Of a stretch of DNA of 32,344 nt, positions 1 through 7,737 are shown piece after piece; within the stretch, counting starts at the first letter, position 1; every line of letters begins with the position of its first letter. The notes under the pieces were generated by a model. It was not told the DNA's origin and did not search any database. It was given only the letters and a program-made list of their open reading frames with translations. This DNA comes from Nitrospirota bacterium. GTDB taxonomy: Bacteria > Nitrospirota > Thermodesulfovibrionia > Thermodesulfovibrionales > JdFR-88. The stretch covers positions 1 to 32,344 of the forward strand of contig JAJYJS010000019.1 of the NCBI GenBank assembly GCA_021789215.1. Direction: 5' to 3'. Both the position numbers and the translations under genes were made by a program.

Positions 1-2
1 CG

Positions 3-122
3 AGGCCGATACTGAGGATACTGGGGCAGATGCTTACGGACGCACACGTTTTCAAGCGCCGCGCAAGGGAAGGCTTGGAGTTCTTCTCCTTCATGGCCAG
101 GCGGAAGGACGTTTGCGAATAG
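3..122 (+). CDS. hpnJ: C-terminal end of a probable hopanoid radical SAM protein HpnJ (partial)
   Basis: The frame is open from the window edge to TAG at 120-122 and gives about 39 residues ending in ...MARRKDVCE. The gene start lies outside the window. HpnJ is the radical SAM enzyme that contracts the sugar of glucosaminyl-bacteriohopanetetrol to the cyclitol ether, and it normally sits beside hpnK. The frame ends 7 bases inside hpnK, as expected of a translationally coupled pair. The identification rests on this context and on the basic, Phe/Met-rich tail. No catalytic motif lies in the visible part, so another radical SAM gene is possible. Confidence 0.5.
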   Translation, partial: RPILRILGQMLTDAHVFKRRAREGLEFFSFMARRKDVCE

Positions 123-1012
123 GCCAGACTGAAAGCTGCAAAAAATACATTATCTTCACCGCGGACGACATGGGGCGCAGCCCGTCCGTCAATGCCGCTG
201 TGGCCCAGGCCCACACGGGCGGCGTCCTGAACTCGTCAAGCATCATGGCGGCAGGGGAGGCATTCGAAGAGGCTGTGCAAATGGCCCGCAATTTCCCCGG
301 TCTTTCAGCGGGCATTCACGTGACCCTCTGTGACGGCAGGTCTGTCCTCCCCCACTCACAAATCCCGGACCTCGTGAATGAACAGGGGGAGTTCGAAAAA
401 AGTCCGGCCATTGCCGGGATAAGATACTGGAGAAAAAGGAAAGAAAAACCCTTTTGCGCCCAGATGGAGGCCGAAATAGAGGCCCAGTTCAGCCGTCTTC
501 AGGAGGCTGGCATTCATCCCACGCATGTGGACTCACATCATCATCTGCATGTGCACCCGGTTATCTTCCGCATGGTCTGCCGCATCGCTGCCAGAAGAGG
601 CGTTGAATGGATAAGGATGCCTCTCGAACCGGCCGCGTCCCTGCCAGGCGGCTTTTTTTTCACAAGGACTGCGGAATGGGGCGCCTTCCTGATATTAAAG
701 TCCATAAATGCAAAAGTTGCCCGCGGTTTTGGGCTGAACTATGCAGGCGGCACCGGCGGCCTTTCCCGTATGGGAGACTCCGGGGTGCAGGCCCTTTTGA
801 AACTCGCCAGGTTTGCGAAGGGGCCTGTGGCGGAGATATATTCGCATCCGGACCTTTCCACGGAACGGGGCAGACGGGAGCTTGAGTCCTTGCGGTCATC
901 CGCCGTGGCAAATGCCTTGGCGGAGTTCAACGCGGTTTCAGAGGGATATAAAAAAGCCCCCAAAAGGTATAAAATACTCGAAGGAAAAAGGGCCTGTGCC
1001 CCGGAGAAATAA
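113..1012 (+). CDS. hpnK: HpnK, hopanoid-associated YdjC/ChbG-type deacetylase
   Basis: This 299-residue protein belongs to the YdjC/ChbG carbohydrate deacetylase family. HpnK removes the acetyl group from N-acetylglucosaminyl-bacteriohopanetetrol made by HpnI and gives the glucosamine form used by HpnJ. Visible metal-site motifs are TADD (residues 16-19) and the histidine-rich DSHHHLHVHP (140-149). The C-terminal third carries the YSHPD segment typical of the family. The TTG start at 113 has GGAAGG about 5 bases upstream and overlaps the preceding stop; no better start is present. It is followed after 6 bases by the first EmrE-like gene, so the genes are probably cotranscribed. There is no signal peptide, so it should act in the cytoplasm. 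Confidence 0.88.
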   Translation: MRIGQTESCKKYIIFTADDMGRSPSVNAAVAQAHTGGVLNSSSIMAAGEAFEEAVQMARNFPGLSAGIHVTLCDGRSVLPHSQIPDLVNEQGEFEKSPAIAGIRYWRKRKEKPFCAQMEAEIEAQFSRLQEAGIHPTHVDSHHHLHVHPVIFRMVCRIAARRGVEWIRMPLEPAASLPGGFFFTRTAEWGAFLILKSINAKVARGFGLNYAGGTGGLSRMGDSGVQALLKLARFAKGPVAEIYSHPDLSTERGRRELESLRSSAVANALAEFNAVSEGYKKAPKRYKILEGKRACAPEK

Positions 1013-1018
1013 TTCGAT

Positions 1019-1444
1019 ATGAAAACCCTCGTAATCATATTTGTCGCGGTCATCTGCACGGCAATAGGAGAAACATTTCTGAGCTATGGCATGCGGAGAC
1101 TTGGCGAGGCCGACTGGACTCACCCGGGCAACTGGCTTACGATGCTTTCCAGGGTCGTTACGAACCCCTATGTGCTTGTCGGCGTAGCTTTCATGGCCTG
1201 TTTCTTCTTCCTGTATCTTGTCTCTCTGTCGCTTGCGGACCTGAGCTATGTAATGCCGCTCACGGCCGCTTCGTATATCCTGGCCTCCATAATGGCAAGG
1301 GTCTTTTTAAAGGAGGAAGTCTCCTGGATGCGCTGGGCAGGCATACTGATAATAACGATTGGCATCACCTTCATTGTGATGGACACCAGCCAGCGCACCG
1401 CAAAGGCAGACGTCAGCCCTGTAAATGAAATAGCCAGGAAATAG
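1019..1444 (+). CDS. EmrE-like small membrane transporter, first of a tandem pair
   Basis: This 141-residue protein has four predicted membrane helices and a short polar C-terminus, the size and layout of small multidrug resistance/EamA half-size transporters. The conserved membrane glutamate of EmrE is probably the E of IGETFLSYGM (about residue 18). The second half contains LADLSYVMPLTAASYI, a pattern typical of DMT-superfamily proteins such as ArnE/ArnF. It begins 6 bases after hpnK and is followed by a close paralogue. ArnE and ArnF form a heteromeric flippase for a lipid-linked sugar, so by analogy the pair may move a hopanoid or lipid-sugar intermediate. The substrate is an inference from the neighbourhood. 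Confidence 0.75.
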   Translation: MKTLVIIFVAVICTAIGETFLSYGMRRLGEADWTHPGNWLTMLSRVVTNPYVLVGVAFMACFFFLYLVSLSLADLSYVMPLTAASYILASIMARVFLKEEVSWMRWAGILIITIGITFIVMDTSQRTAKADVSPVNEIARK

Positions 1445-1466
1445 CCGCCGGAGGTGAAAGGGTCCG

Positions 1467-1889
1467 GTGAAGACCCTCGTTATCCTTTTCCTTGCCGTGC
1501 TGGCCACTTCTGTCGGGGAGTCCTTCCTGAGTTATGGAATGAAGGCCATAGGCGAGCCGCACTGGGCCGACCCCTCCCTATGGGGCGGCTGGCTTGCCGG
1601 GGTGGCTGCAAACCCGCACATTATAGCGGGTGTGTTCTTCATGGCCGTGTATTTCTTTCTCTATCTTCTGGCGCTCTCCCGCGCGGACCTGAGCTATGCC
1701 GACCCGCTTACGGCTGGCTCTTATGTCATTTCCGCGTTCATAGCCAAATTTATTCTCAGGGAAGATGTGTCCTGGTACAGGTGGACGGGCATCGCGCTGA
1801 TAACGGCGGGCATCTTCCTGATATTGTGGGGAGGAAAGCAGCTCACGGTCCCAAAATCTGAGCGGATGAAAGAAAAAACCAAAATCTGA
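1467..1889 (+). CDS. EmrE-like small membrane transporter, second of a tandem pair
   Basis: This 140-residue protein parallels its upstream neighbour over its whole length: both begin MKTLVI, share FLSYGM near residue 22, LADLSY or RADLSY near 75, and a tryptophan-containing loop before the last helix. The GTG start at 1467 follows GGAGGTGAAAG with usual spacing. Four membrane helices are predicted and the tail is Lys-rich. The pair looks like a tandem duplication that became the two subunits of an antiparallel or heterodimeric small transporter. It lies between hpnK and shc, which suggests export or flipping of a hopanoid-linked compound. No substrate can be named from the sequence. Confidence 0.75.
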   Translation: MKTLVILFLAVLATSVGESFLSYGMKAIGEPHWADPSLWGGWLAGVAANPHIIAGVFFMAVYFFLYLLALSRADLSYADPLTAGSYVISAFIAKFILREDVSWYRWTGIALITAGIFLILWGGKQLTVPKSERMKEKTKI

Positions 1890-1956
1890 ATAAAAAAGCG
1901 TTTAATCGTCAAGTCCTGCCATTGCTCTGTCTATAACAGCAAAGTATTTAATAAAA

Positions 1957-1984
1957 TTGACAATCAATTCCCGTTTGCTAAGAT
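1957..1984 (+). promoter_or_regulatory. Candidate sigma-70 promoter upstream of shc
   Basis: A perfect -35 hexamer TTGACA (1957-1962) is followed after 16 bases by TAAGAT (1979-1984), which matches the -10 consensus at 4 of 6 positions. The stretch 1890-2014 is AT-rich compared with the genes around it. Transcription would start near 1991, about 24 bases before the shc ATG. It would make shc-hpnA-DUF116-hpnH a unit with its own promoter. Confidence 0.45.
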
Positions 1985-2014
1985 TTTGAAAAGCAGCTCA
2001 TCCCTGGAAAATTC

Positions 2015-4045
2015 ATGGAAATAAGAAACCGCTTCAGGTTTGGAAAAAAAGGGTTTGCATACCTGCCCTCCAAGACGGATACGGCATTGACGGATACGGC
2101 ATTGGAGAGCATTGAGGAAAAAATCCCGGTCAGCCTCTCTGAAAGGGTAAAGGCGGCAATCGGGAGGACAACGTCGTATTATCTTTCCGAGCAGCACGAG
2201 AAGGGCTACTGGTGGTACGAGCTTGAGTCCAATGTGACCATTACCTCGGAATACCTGATGCTTTTGAAGTTTCTGGGCATCGAGGATGGACCTGCCGCCC
2301 GCAAGATAGCCAATTATCTGCTTAAAAAACAGGCCCCGGACGGCACATGGCCGATTTATCATGGAGGCCCCGGGGACCTGAGCACCACGGTGGAGGCCTA
2401 TTTTGCCCTCAAGCTGGCTGGCGTCCCATCCGATGCGCCTTCCCTCAGGCGGGCCAGGCAGTTCATACTCTCCCACGGGGGCGCCGGGGCCTCAAGGGTG
2501 TTCACAAAGATATTCCTCGCGCTTTTTGGCGAATTCAGCTGGAGCGATTTGCCTTCGATGCCGGTGGAGATAATGCTTATGCCGGGGACCTCTTTTTTCA
2601 GCATTTACAGTTTCTCCAGCTGGGCGCGCGCCACGATTGTCCCCCTGTCCATCATACTGGACGTTAAACCCGTAAGGCCCATTCCCGAAAGCGCTCGCGT
2701 GCGGGAGCTTTTCCTGAAGTATGCACCGCCGCCCCCATCGAAAAAAATTTTCAGGTTCTCGCATGCCGCGATAAAGAAAACCCTGATGGTGATTGACAGG
2801 TTTGTAAAGACGATAGAGGGTTTCCCGCTGCGCCCGTTAAGGGCAAAGGGCCTCAAGGCCGCGGAAAAATGGATTGTCGAACACCAGGAGGACTCCGGTG
2901 ACTGGGGGGGCATTCAGCCCCCGATGGTGAATTCCCTCATCGCGCTTTCGGCGCTCGGCCATGACATATCTAACGGTCATATCACGAAAGGTCTGGAGGC
3001 GCTGGAAAGGTTCACCATAGAGAGTGGCAACGAGCTTGTGTTACAGTCCTGCATCTCGCCCGTGTGGGACACCGCTCTCACCTCCCTGGCCATGCTGAAT
3101 TCGGGGCTGGACAAGGCCCATCCCGCGCTTTCAAAAAGCTGCCTCTGGCTTGCATCCAAGCAGATATTGAAAAAAGGGGACTGGAGCGTGAAAAGGCCCG
3201 GCCTCGACCCGGGCGGCTGGGCGTTCGAGTTCGAAAACAACTGGTATCCGGACATCGACGATACGGCGGTGGTGCTTATGTTCCTGCACAACTATCCGGA
3301 AGGCGCCTTAATGAGGAAGCGCATCGAGAAGGGCATGAACTGGGTGCTTGGCATGCAGGGGACCGACGGCGGCTGGGGCGCGTTCGACGTGGACAACGAC
3401 ATGAGCATCCTTAACGAGATCCCATTTGCCGACCTTGAGGCCATGATTGACCCCAGCACCCCGGACATTACGGGCCGGGTGCTTGAACTGATGGGAATGG
3501 CCGGTTTCGGCCTCTCCGACCAGAGGGTCCGGAAGGCCATCGGCTTCATAAAAAAGAACCAGGAGCCTGACGGCTCTTTCTGGGGCAGGTGGGGGGTCAA
3601 TTTCATCTACGGGACATGGTCGGTGCTTACGGGTCTTGCCTCGGTAAAGGAGGACATGTCATCTCCTTATGTAAGAAAAGCGGTCCAATGGATAAAGGGC
3701 TATCAGAACCTGGACGGCGGCTGGGGGGAATGCTGCGATTCCTACCGCAATTACTGCCTCAGGGGGCACGGGAAAAGCGTGCCTTCGCAAACGGCATGGG
3801 CGGTGCTGGCTCTCATCGCGGCGGGGGAGGCCAAATCCGAAGAGGTTGCGAATGGCATAGAATACCTGCTTGGAAACCAGAAGCCCGACGGCACATGGAA
3901 CGAGGAGGAATTTACAGGGACGGGCTTCCCCAAATATTTCATGATCAGGTACCACAATTACCGGAACTGCTTTCCTCTTATGGCGCTTGGGAGATTCCAG
4001 TCCGCCTGTGCCTCTGGCGGGAATGGGAAACGCGGGGCCTTCTGA
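2015..4045 (+). CDS. shc: Squalene-hopene cyclase
   Basis: This 676-residue protein is the normal length for squalene-hopene cyclase, a monotopic membrane enzyme that folds squalene into hopene or hopanol and so commits carbon to hopanoids. The catalytic acid motif DIDDTA is seen at residues 413-418 (family form DXDDTA). Several QW repeats are present, for example QAPDGTW, QGTDGGWG, QEPDGSFWG and QKPDGTW. The WGVNFIYGTW segment is also characteristic. The stop codon TGA shares one base with the hpnA start, which suggests translational coupling. A promoter-like pair lies just upstream. The N-terminus has a short duplicated stretch (DTALTDTAL) that is unlikely to affect function. Confidence 0.96.
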   Translation: MEIRNRFRFGKKGFAYLPSKTDTALTDTALESIEEKIPVSLSERVKAAIGRTTSYYLSEQHEKGYWWYELESNVTITSEYLMLLKFLGIEDGPAARKIANYLLKKQAPDGTWPIYHGGPGDLSTTVEAYFALKLAGVPSDAPSLRRARQFILSHGGAGASRVFTKIFLALFGEFSWSDLPSMPVEIMLMPGTSFFSIYSFSSWARATIVPLSIILDVKPVRPIPESARVRELFLKYAPPPPSKKIFRFSHAAIKKTLMVIDRFVKTIEGFPLRPLRAKGLKAAEKWIVEHQEDSGDWGGIQPPMVNSLIALSALGHDISNGHITKGLEALERFTIESGNELVLQSCISPVWDTALTSLAMLNSGLDKAHPALSKSCLWLASKQILKKGDWSVKRPGLDPGGWAFEFENNWYPDIDDTAVVLMFLHNYPEGALMRKRIEKGMNWVLGMQGTDGGWGAFDVDNDMSILNEIPFADLEAMIDPSTPDITGRVLELMGMAGFGLSDQRVRKAIGFIKKNQEPDGSFWGRWGVNFIYGTWSVLTGLASVKEDMSSPYVRKAVQWIKGYQNLDGGWGECCDSYRNYCLRGHGKSVPSQTAWAVLALIAAGEAKSEEVANGIEYLLGNQKPDGTWNEEEFTGTGFPKYFMIRYHNYRNCFPLMALGRFQSACASGGNGKRGAF

Positions 4046-5067
4046 TGCGGGTCCTGGTCACAGGGGCAACCGGCTTTATCGGCTGGCATGTCGCCGGGAA
4101 ATTGATCCGCCAGGGCGCACATGTTCGTGCCCTCGTGAGAGAAGGCACGGACTCTTCCTGCGTGGAAAAGCTCGGGGCTGAAGCGGCGAGGGGCGACGTC
4201 AGGGACATCGGTCCGCTCCGCGCGGCGATGAAAGGGTGCGAGATGGTCTACCATCTTGCAGCAGACTACAGGCTGTGGGTCCGCAACCCCTCATCCATGT
4301 ATGAGGTTAATGTCCGGGGCACGGTCAATGTCTTGCAGGCCGCGCTGGACATGAAGATAGAGAAGGTTATATATACAAGCTCGGTCGGCGCTCTTGCCGC
4401 TTCCAGAGACGGCACGCCTTCCGACGAGGACACGCCCGTCACTCTGGATGACATGTGCGGCCATTATAAGAAATCCAAATTCCTGGCGGAAAGGGAAGCC
4501 GAAAAATTCCACATTGAAAAAGGCCTGCCAGTTGTAATCCTCAATCCGGCAACACCTATAGGCGCCATGGACAGGAAACCGACCCCGACGGGGAAGATAA
4601 TCGTCGATTTCCTTAACGGCAGGATACCTGCCTATCTCGACACCGGCCTTAACTTTGTGGACGTGGAGGACGTTGCCGAGGCGCACCTGCTTGCCGCGGA
4701 ACGCGGCAGGCCGGGCGAGAAATACATAATCGGAAACAGAAACATGGCGCTCAGGGAATTCTTTGAAAGCTTGTCAGCGGAAACAGGACTTCCGGCCCCC
4801 ACGGTGAGGCTCCCCTACAGGCCGGTGCTGATTGCGGCGTATTTCAGTGAGGCGCTTTCCAACTGGGTTACGGGGAAGCCGCCCGCCATACCCCTTGCCG
4901 GGGTGCGGATGGCCGGTAAATACATGTTCTTCAACTGCGCGAAGGGCCTGAGGGAATTGAAGACGCCTCAGACGCCCGTTCAGGAAGCCATCAGGAAGGC
5001 GGTCCGATGGTTCATCGAAAACGGGTATGTGGGGAACGGTTTTATTTTGAAAAAGAAAACGGCATGA
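4045..5067 (+). CDS. hpnA: HpnA, hopanoid-associated NAD(P)-dependent sugar epimerase/dehydratase-like protein
   Basis: This 340-residue protein belongs to the extended short-chain dehydrogenase/reductase family. The N-terminal GATGFIGWH is the NAD(P)-binding glycine motif (about residues 7-15), and the YKKSK segment carries the family Tyr-x-x-x-Lys catalytic pair. The ATG at 4045 uses the last base of the shc stop. A longer open frame runs upstream inside shc, but it has no supporting signal and the Rossmann motif begins right after 4045. HpnA genes are widespread in hopanoid clusters, but their reaction is not firmly established; a role in a hopanoid head-group sugar is usual annotation. 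The next gene overlaps its stop. Confidence 0.9.
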   Translation: MRVLVTGATGFIGWHVAGKLIRQGAHVRALVREGTDSSCVEKLGAEAARGDVRDIGPLRAAMKGCEMVYHLAADYRLWVRNPSSMYEVNVRGTVNVLQAALDMKIEKVIYTSSVGALAASRDGTPSDEDTPVTLDDMCGHYKKSKFLAEREAEKFHIEKGLPVVILNPATPIGAMDRKPTPTGKIIVDFLNGRIPAYLDTGLNFVDVEDVAEAHLLAAERGRPGEKYIIGNRNMALREFFESLSAETGLPAPTVRLPYRPVLIAAYFSEALSNWVTGKPPAIPLAGVRMAGKYMFFNCAKGLRELKTPQTPVQEAIRKAVRWFIENGYVGNGFILKKKTA

Positions 5068-5861
5068 AAGACAGGAAACTGGGCGACGAGTGGGCGGACT
5101 GGAACGGGGAGGCAAACAACCCCGATGCCCTGAACGTCGATGAAAAACCGGGGACCTTCATCACGCTTTCGGCGGTGCTGATAATTTGCTGTCTTGCCAT
5201 GTTTCCAGTCGCGCTCTACATGGTGAGTCCAAGGATAGAGCAGCTAAGCCCCGCCGCCGCCCCGGTTATATCATATGCGCTTTTCTGGATGGGCTTGCTG
5301 GCAGTGCTGCTTGTAGTGGCATGGGGCATCTCCGTCCTCAAGTTCAGGAAATCGCTTTTCCCTCTCAGGTGGGTCGAGAAGGGCATATTGCTCATTCTCC
5401 CCAAGACCGTATGGCTTGGCTCCAGGCTTGGCATCAGCCGGGACAGGGTGGGCAATTCGTTCATCAAGACGCACAACAGGATAATAAGGGCATACGCGGG
5501 CAAATTCAACCCTGAAAGGCCGCTTATCCTCCTTCCGCGATGCCTGAAACCGGACATAAGGAGAGACATCAACCAGGCAACGGCCAACGGGCCGTTCAGG
5601 ATAGTCACAGCGGTGGGCGGCGAGGAGGCAAGGAAGGCCATTTTCGAATACAGGCCCACCTTCATCCTTGCGGTGGCCTGCGAAAGGGACCTGATGAGCG
5701 GGCTCAAGGACGTTGCCGCTAAACTGCCGGTGCTCGCAATCCCCAACCGGAGGCCGGAAGGCCCGTGCAAGAATACGAGCATCCCGATAGAGGAATTCAT
5801 GGAGGCCATTGCGTTCATCAAGGACGACATCAGAAAAGCCAAAAGCAAAAAACCGAGGTGA
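5064..5861 (+). CDS. DUF116-like membrane protein lacking the usual cysteine cluster
   Basis: This 265-residue protein starts at ATG 5064, overlapping the hpnA stop by four bases. Two membrane helices lie near residues 30-55 and 72-95. The C-terminal half matches the DUF116 pattern: LPRCL near residue 158, a TAVGGEEARK segment, ILAVACERDLMSGL and RPEGPCKNT. From memory, DUF116 proteins have a CxxCGxC-type cluster between the first two of these motifs. Here that stretch reads KPDIRRDINQATANGPF and has no cysteine, so the protein has probably lost an iron-sulfur site. Its place between hpnA and hpnH suggests a hopanoid-related membrane role, but the function is unknown. Confidence 0.72.
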   Translation: MKDRKLGDEWADWNGEANNPDALNVDEKPGTFITLSAVLIICCLAMFPVALYMVSPRIEQLSPAAAPVISYALFWMGLLAVLLVVAWGISVLKFRKSLFPLRWVEKGILLILPKTVWLGSRLGISRDRVGNSFIKTHNRIIRAYAGKFNPERPLILLPRCLKPDIRRDINQATANGPFRIVTAVGGEEARKAIFEYRPTFILAVACERDLMSGLKDVAAKLPVLAIPNRRPEGPCKNTSIPIEEFMEAIAFIKDDIRKAKSKKPR

Positions 5862-5869
5862 AAACTAAA

Positions 5870-6868
5870 ATGCGCTTTCAGCCGGGCCTTTACAAGTCGC
5901 TCACTGGCTATTTCCTGAGGAACACGTTTTCGGGCAGGAAGAGGTTTCCGCTTGTCCTAATGCTGGAGCCCACCCACCGGTGCAACCTCGCGTGCATCGG
6001 CTGCGACAGGATAAGGACAGCGGCTGGCGGCGACCTCTCCGTCTCGCGGTGCGTCAAGGCAGCCGAGGAGTGCGGCGCTCCGGTGGTTGCGGTTACGGGC
6101 GGAGAACCTGCCCTGTACGGCGAGTTGGTCCCGCTTGTAAATGAGCTGCTGGCGCGTGGGAAATACATTTACCTCTGCACGAACGGCCTCCTTACGGCTG
6201 ATTTCATAGAGAATTTTCATGCGGACCCGCGCCTCACGCTCAACTTCCACCTGGACGGCATGGAGAAGACCCATGACGAGATAACCAACAGGCCCGGCAC
6301 GTTCAGGACCGCGCTCCAGTCCATAATACTGGCCAAGAAGAAAGGATACAGGGTAAGCACCAATACCACGGTTTACAGGAACTCAGATTTGGGGGAACTG
6401 GAAAAGCTGTTCGAACTCCTTTCGGCCCTGAAGGTGGACGGGATACTGATATCCCCCGCCTTTGCCTACCAGAGCGTCGAGAACGACATATTTTTCACGA
6501 GGCGGGAGATAGCGGAGAAATTCAGGCAGATATCTGCATTTCCTAAAAAATTTCCATTCATAAACACCCCCGTTTACATGGATTTTTTAAAGGGGGACAG
6601 GGAGATGGCCTGCACCCCGTGGGGGAACCCCACCTACAACCCGCTTGGATGGAAGTCCCCCTGTTATTTGATTACCGACGGCTACTTCGATACCTATAAG
6701 GAGATGATGGAAAGCACCAGTTGGGAGAAGTACGAAAACAGGAAAGACCCGCGGTGCGAAAACTGCATGGTGCACGGCGGGTACGAGACCACCGTGATGA
6801 GGATAGCCTTTTCAAACCCGAGGGAGCTTGTAAGGCTTGCCCTCTGGAACATGCACAGGAAGAATTGA
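5870..6868 (+). CDS. hpnH: HpnH, radical SAM adenosylhopane synthase
   Basis: This 332-residue enzyme joins the 5'-deoxyadenosyl group of S-adenosylmethionine to a hopene and so makes adenosylhopane, the first step of side-chain extension. The radical SAM cluster motif is C38-x3-C42-x2-C45 (CNLACIGC). TGGEPAL near residue 82 is the SAM-binding GGE motif. The C-terminal part has further cysteines (CTPWGNP, PCYLITDGY, CENCMVHGG) as in HpnH. The ATG at 5870 is chosen because GAGGTGA lies 8 bases upstream; a GTG at 5858 is an alternative. The stop overlaps the TTG of the next gene. HpnG, which acts on the product, is encoded about 840 bases downstream on the other strand. Confidence 0.93.
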   Translation: MRFQPGLYKSLTGYFLRNTFSGRKRFPLVLMLEPTHRCNLACIGCDRIRTAAGGDLSVSRCVKAAEECGAPVVAVTGGEPALYGELVPLVNELLARGKYIYLCTNGLLTADFIENFHADPRLTLNFHLDGMEKTHDEITNRPGTFRTALQSIILAKKKGYRVSTNTTVYRNSDLGELEKLFELLSALKVDGILISPAFAYQSVENDIFFTRREIAEKFRQISAFPKKFPFINTPVYMDFLKGDREMACTPWGNPTYNPLGWKSPCYLITDGYFDTYKEMMESTSWEKYENRKDPRCENCMVHGGYETTVMRIAFSNPRELVRLALWNMHRKN

Positions 6869-7737
6869 CCGCTTTCCTTCATCAACTGGGGGGCACGTTA
6901 ATACTAAGGCCATATGTCTTCGCTTTCCTGCTCGTTTATTTCTTTGGCTGCTCCATGCAGTTTGGCCTTAAAAGGGCGCTCCTTTTTTCCGTTGCGGGAT
7001 ACCTGATGGCGTGGGCCTCTGAGTTCTCCTCCATTCACAACGGTTTCCCTTACGGGCTTTATTACTACATCGAGCGTACCAGGGGGATGGAGCTGTGGGC
7101 CTCAGGGGTGCCTTTCATGGACTCCCTGAGCTATGTGTTCCTCGCTTACGCAAGTTATTCCACAGCGCTCCTTGCCGTCTCGCCGCTTCTGCTTTCGGAC
7201 GGGGGCCTGTATCTCCTGGACACGGCAAGGCTCAGGCACGGAGGGGTCACCAGGCTCCTTGCGGCGGTGCTTTTCGTCTACCTGGACATAATTATAGACG
7301 CGGTTGCGCTCCGCGGAGACAGGTGGTTCCTGGGCCTTATCTACGGCTATCCGGACGGCGGGGCTTATTTCGGGATACCCATCTCAAACTTCATTGGATG
7401 GTTTGTTACCGGGTTTTTCATGATATGGGCGTTCCAGGGGATCGACAGGGCCTTATGGAAACGCAGGGCGCGGGACATAGCCGGGTATGCGTACGGATGG
7501 AGGTTCTGGCCAGGGCCTGTCCTCTATCTGGCCGTTCTGCTTTTTAACCTCTCTGTGACGTTCTATATAGGGGAATACAACATAGGCTGGGCGGGAGTGT
7601 TTATAACACTCCTGCCATTGGTGCTTATTTATGCGGTTGGAAGGTCCAGGCTTTCGGATGTCTCCGCAAGGGCAATTGAGGAGCACATGAGGGACTTTCC
7701 GGAGGCCAGGGTCAAAGCGCCTCAAACAGCTTCATGA
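6865..7737 (+). CDS. CruF/DUF422-like carotenoid biosynthesis membrane protein
   Basis: This protein of about 290 residues has seven or so predicted membrane helices. It carries the family features FGIPISNFIGWF and HNGFPYGLYYY, and an acidic helix VYLDIIIDAVAL. The family includes CruF and the archaeal bisanhydrobacterioruberin hydratase, which hydrate ends of C40-C50 isoprenoids. The TTG start at 6865 overlaps the hpnH stop and has AGGAAG just upstream. A longer frame from 6721 lies inside hpnH and is not credible. Its end overlaps the end of convergent hpnG by 26 bases. The location inside a hopanoid operon suggests it may act on a hopanoid or related triterpene, but carotenoid hydration remains the default reading. 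Confidence 0.75.
   Translation: MTAFLHQLGGTLILRPYVFAFLLVYFFGCSMQFGLKRALLFSVAGYLMAWASEFSSIHNGFPYGLYYYIERTRGMELWASGVPFMDSLSYVFLAYASYSTALLAVSPLLLSDGGLYLLDTARLRHGGVTRLLAAVLFVYLDIIIDAVALRGDRWFLGLIYGYPDGGAYFGIPISNFIGWFVTGFFMIWAFQGIDRALWKRRARDIAGYAYGWRFWPGPVLYLAVLLFNLSVTFYIGEYNIGWAGVFITLLPLVLIYAVGRSRLSDVSARAIEEHMRDFPEARVKAPQTAS

Noticed and set aside
738-1060. Minus-strand frames across hpnK and the first EmrE-like gene
   Set aside because: They are antisense shadows of well-supported genes and encode no recognisable domains.
3589-4044. Upstream extension of the hpnA frame inside shc
   Set aside because: The extension is out-of-frame shadow of shc; the Rossmann motif begins directly after the ATG at 4045, which overlaps the shc stop.
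6721-6864. Upstream extension of the CruF-like frame inside hpnH
   Set aside because: It lies wholly within hpnH in another frame and has no membrane or family features.
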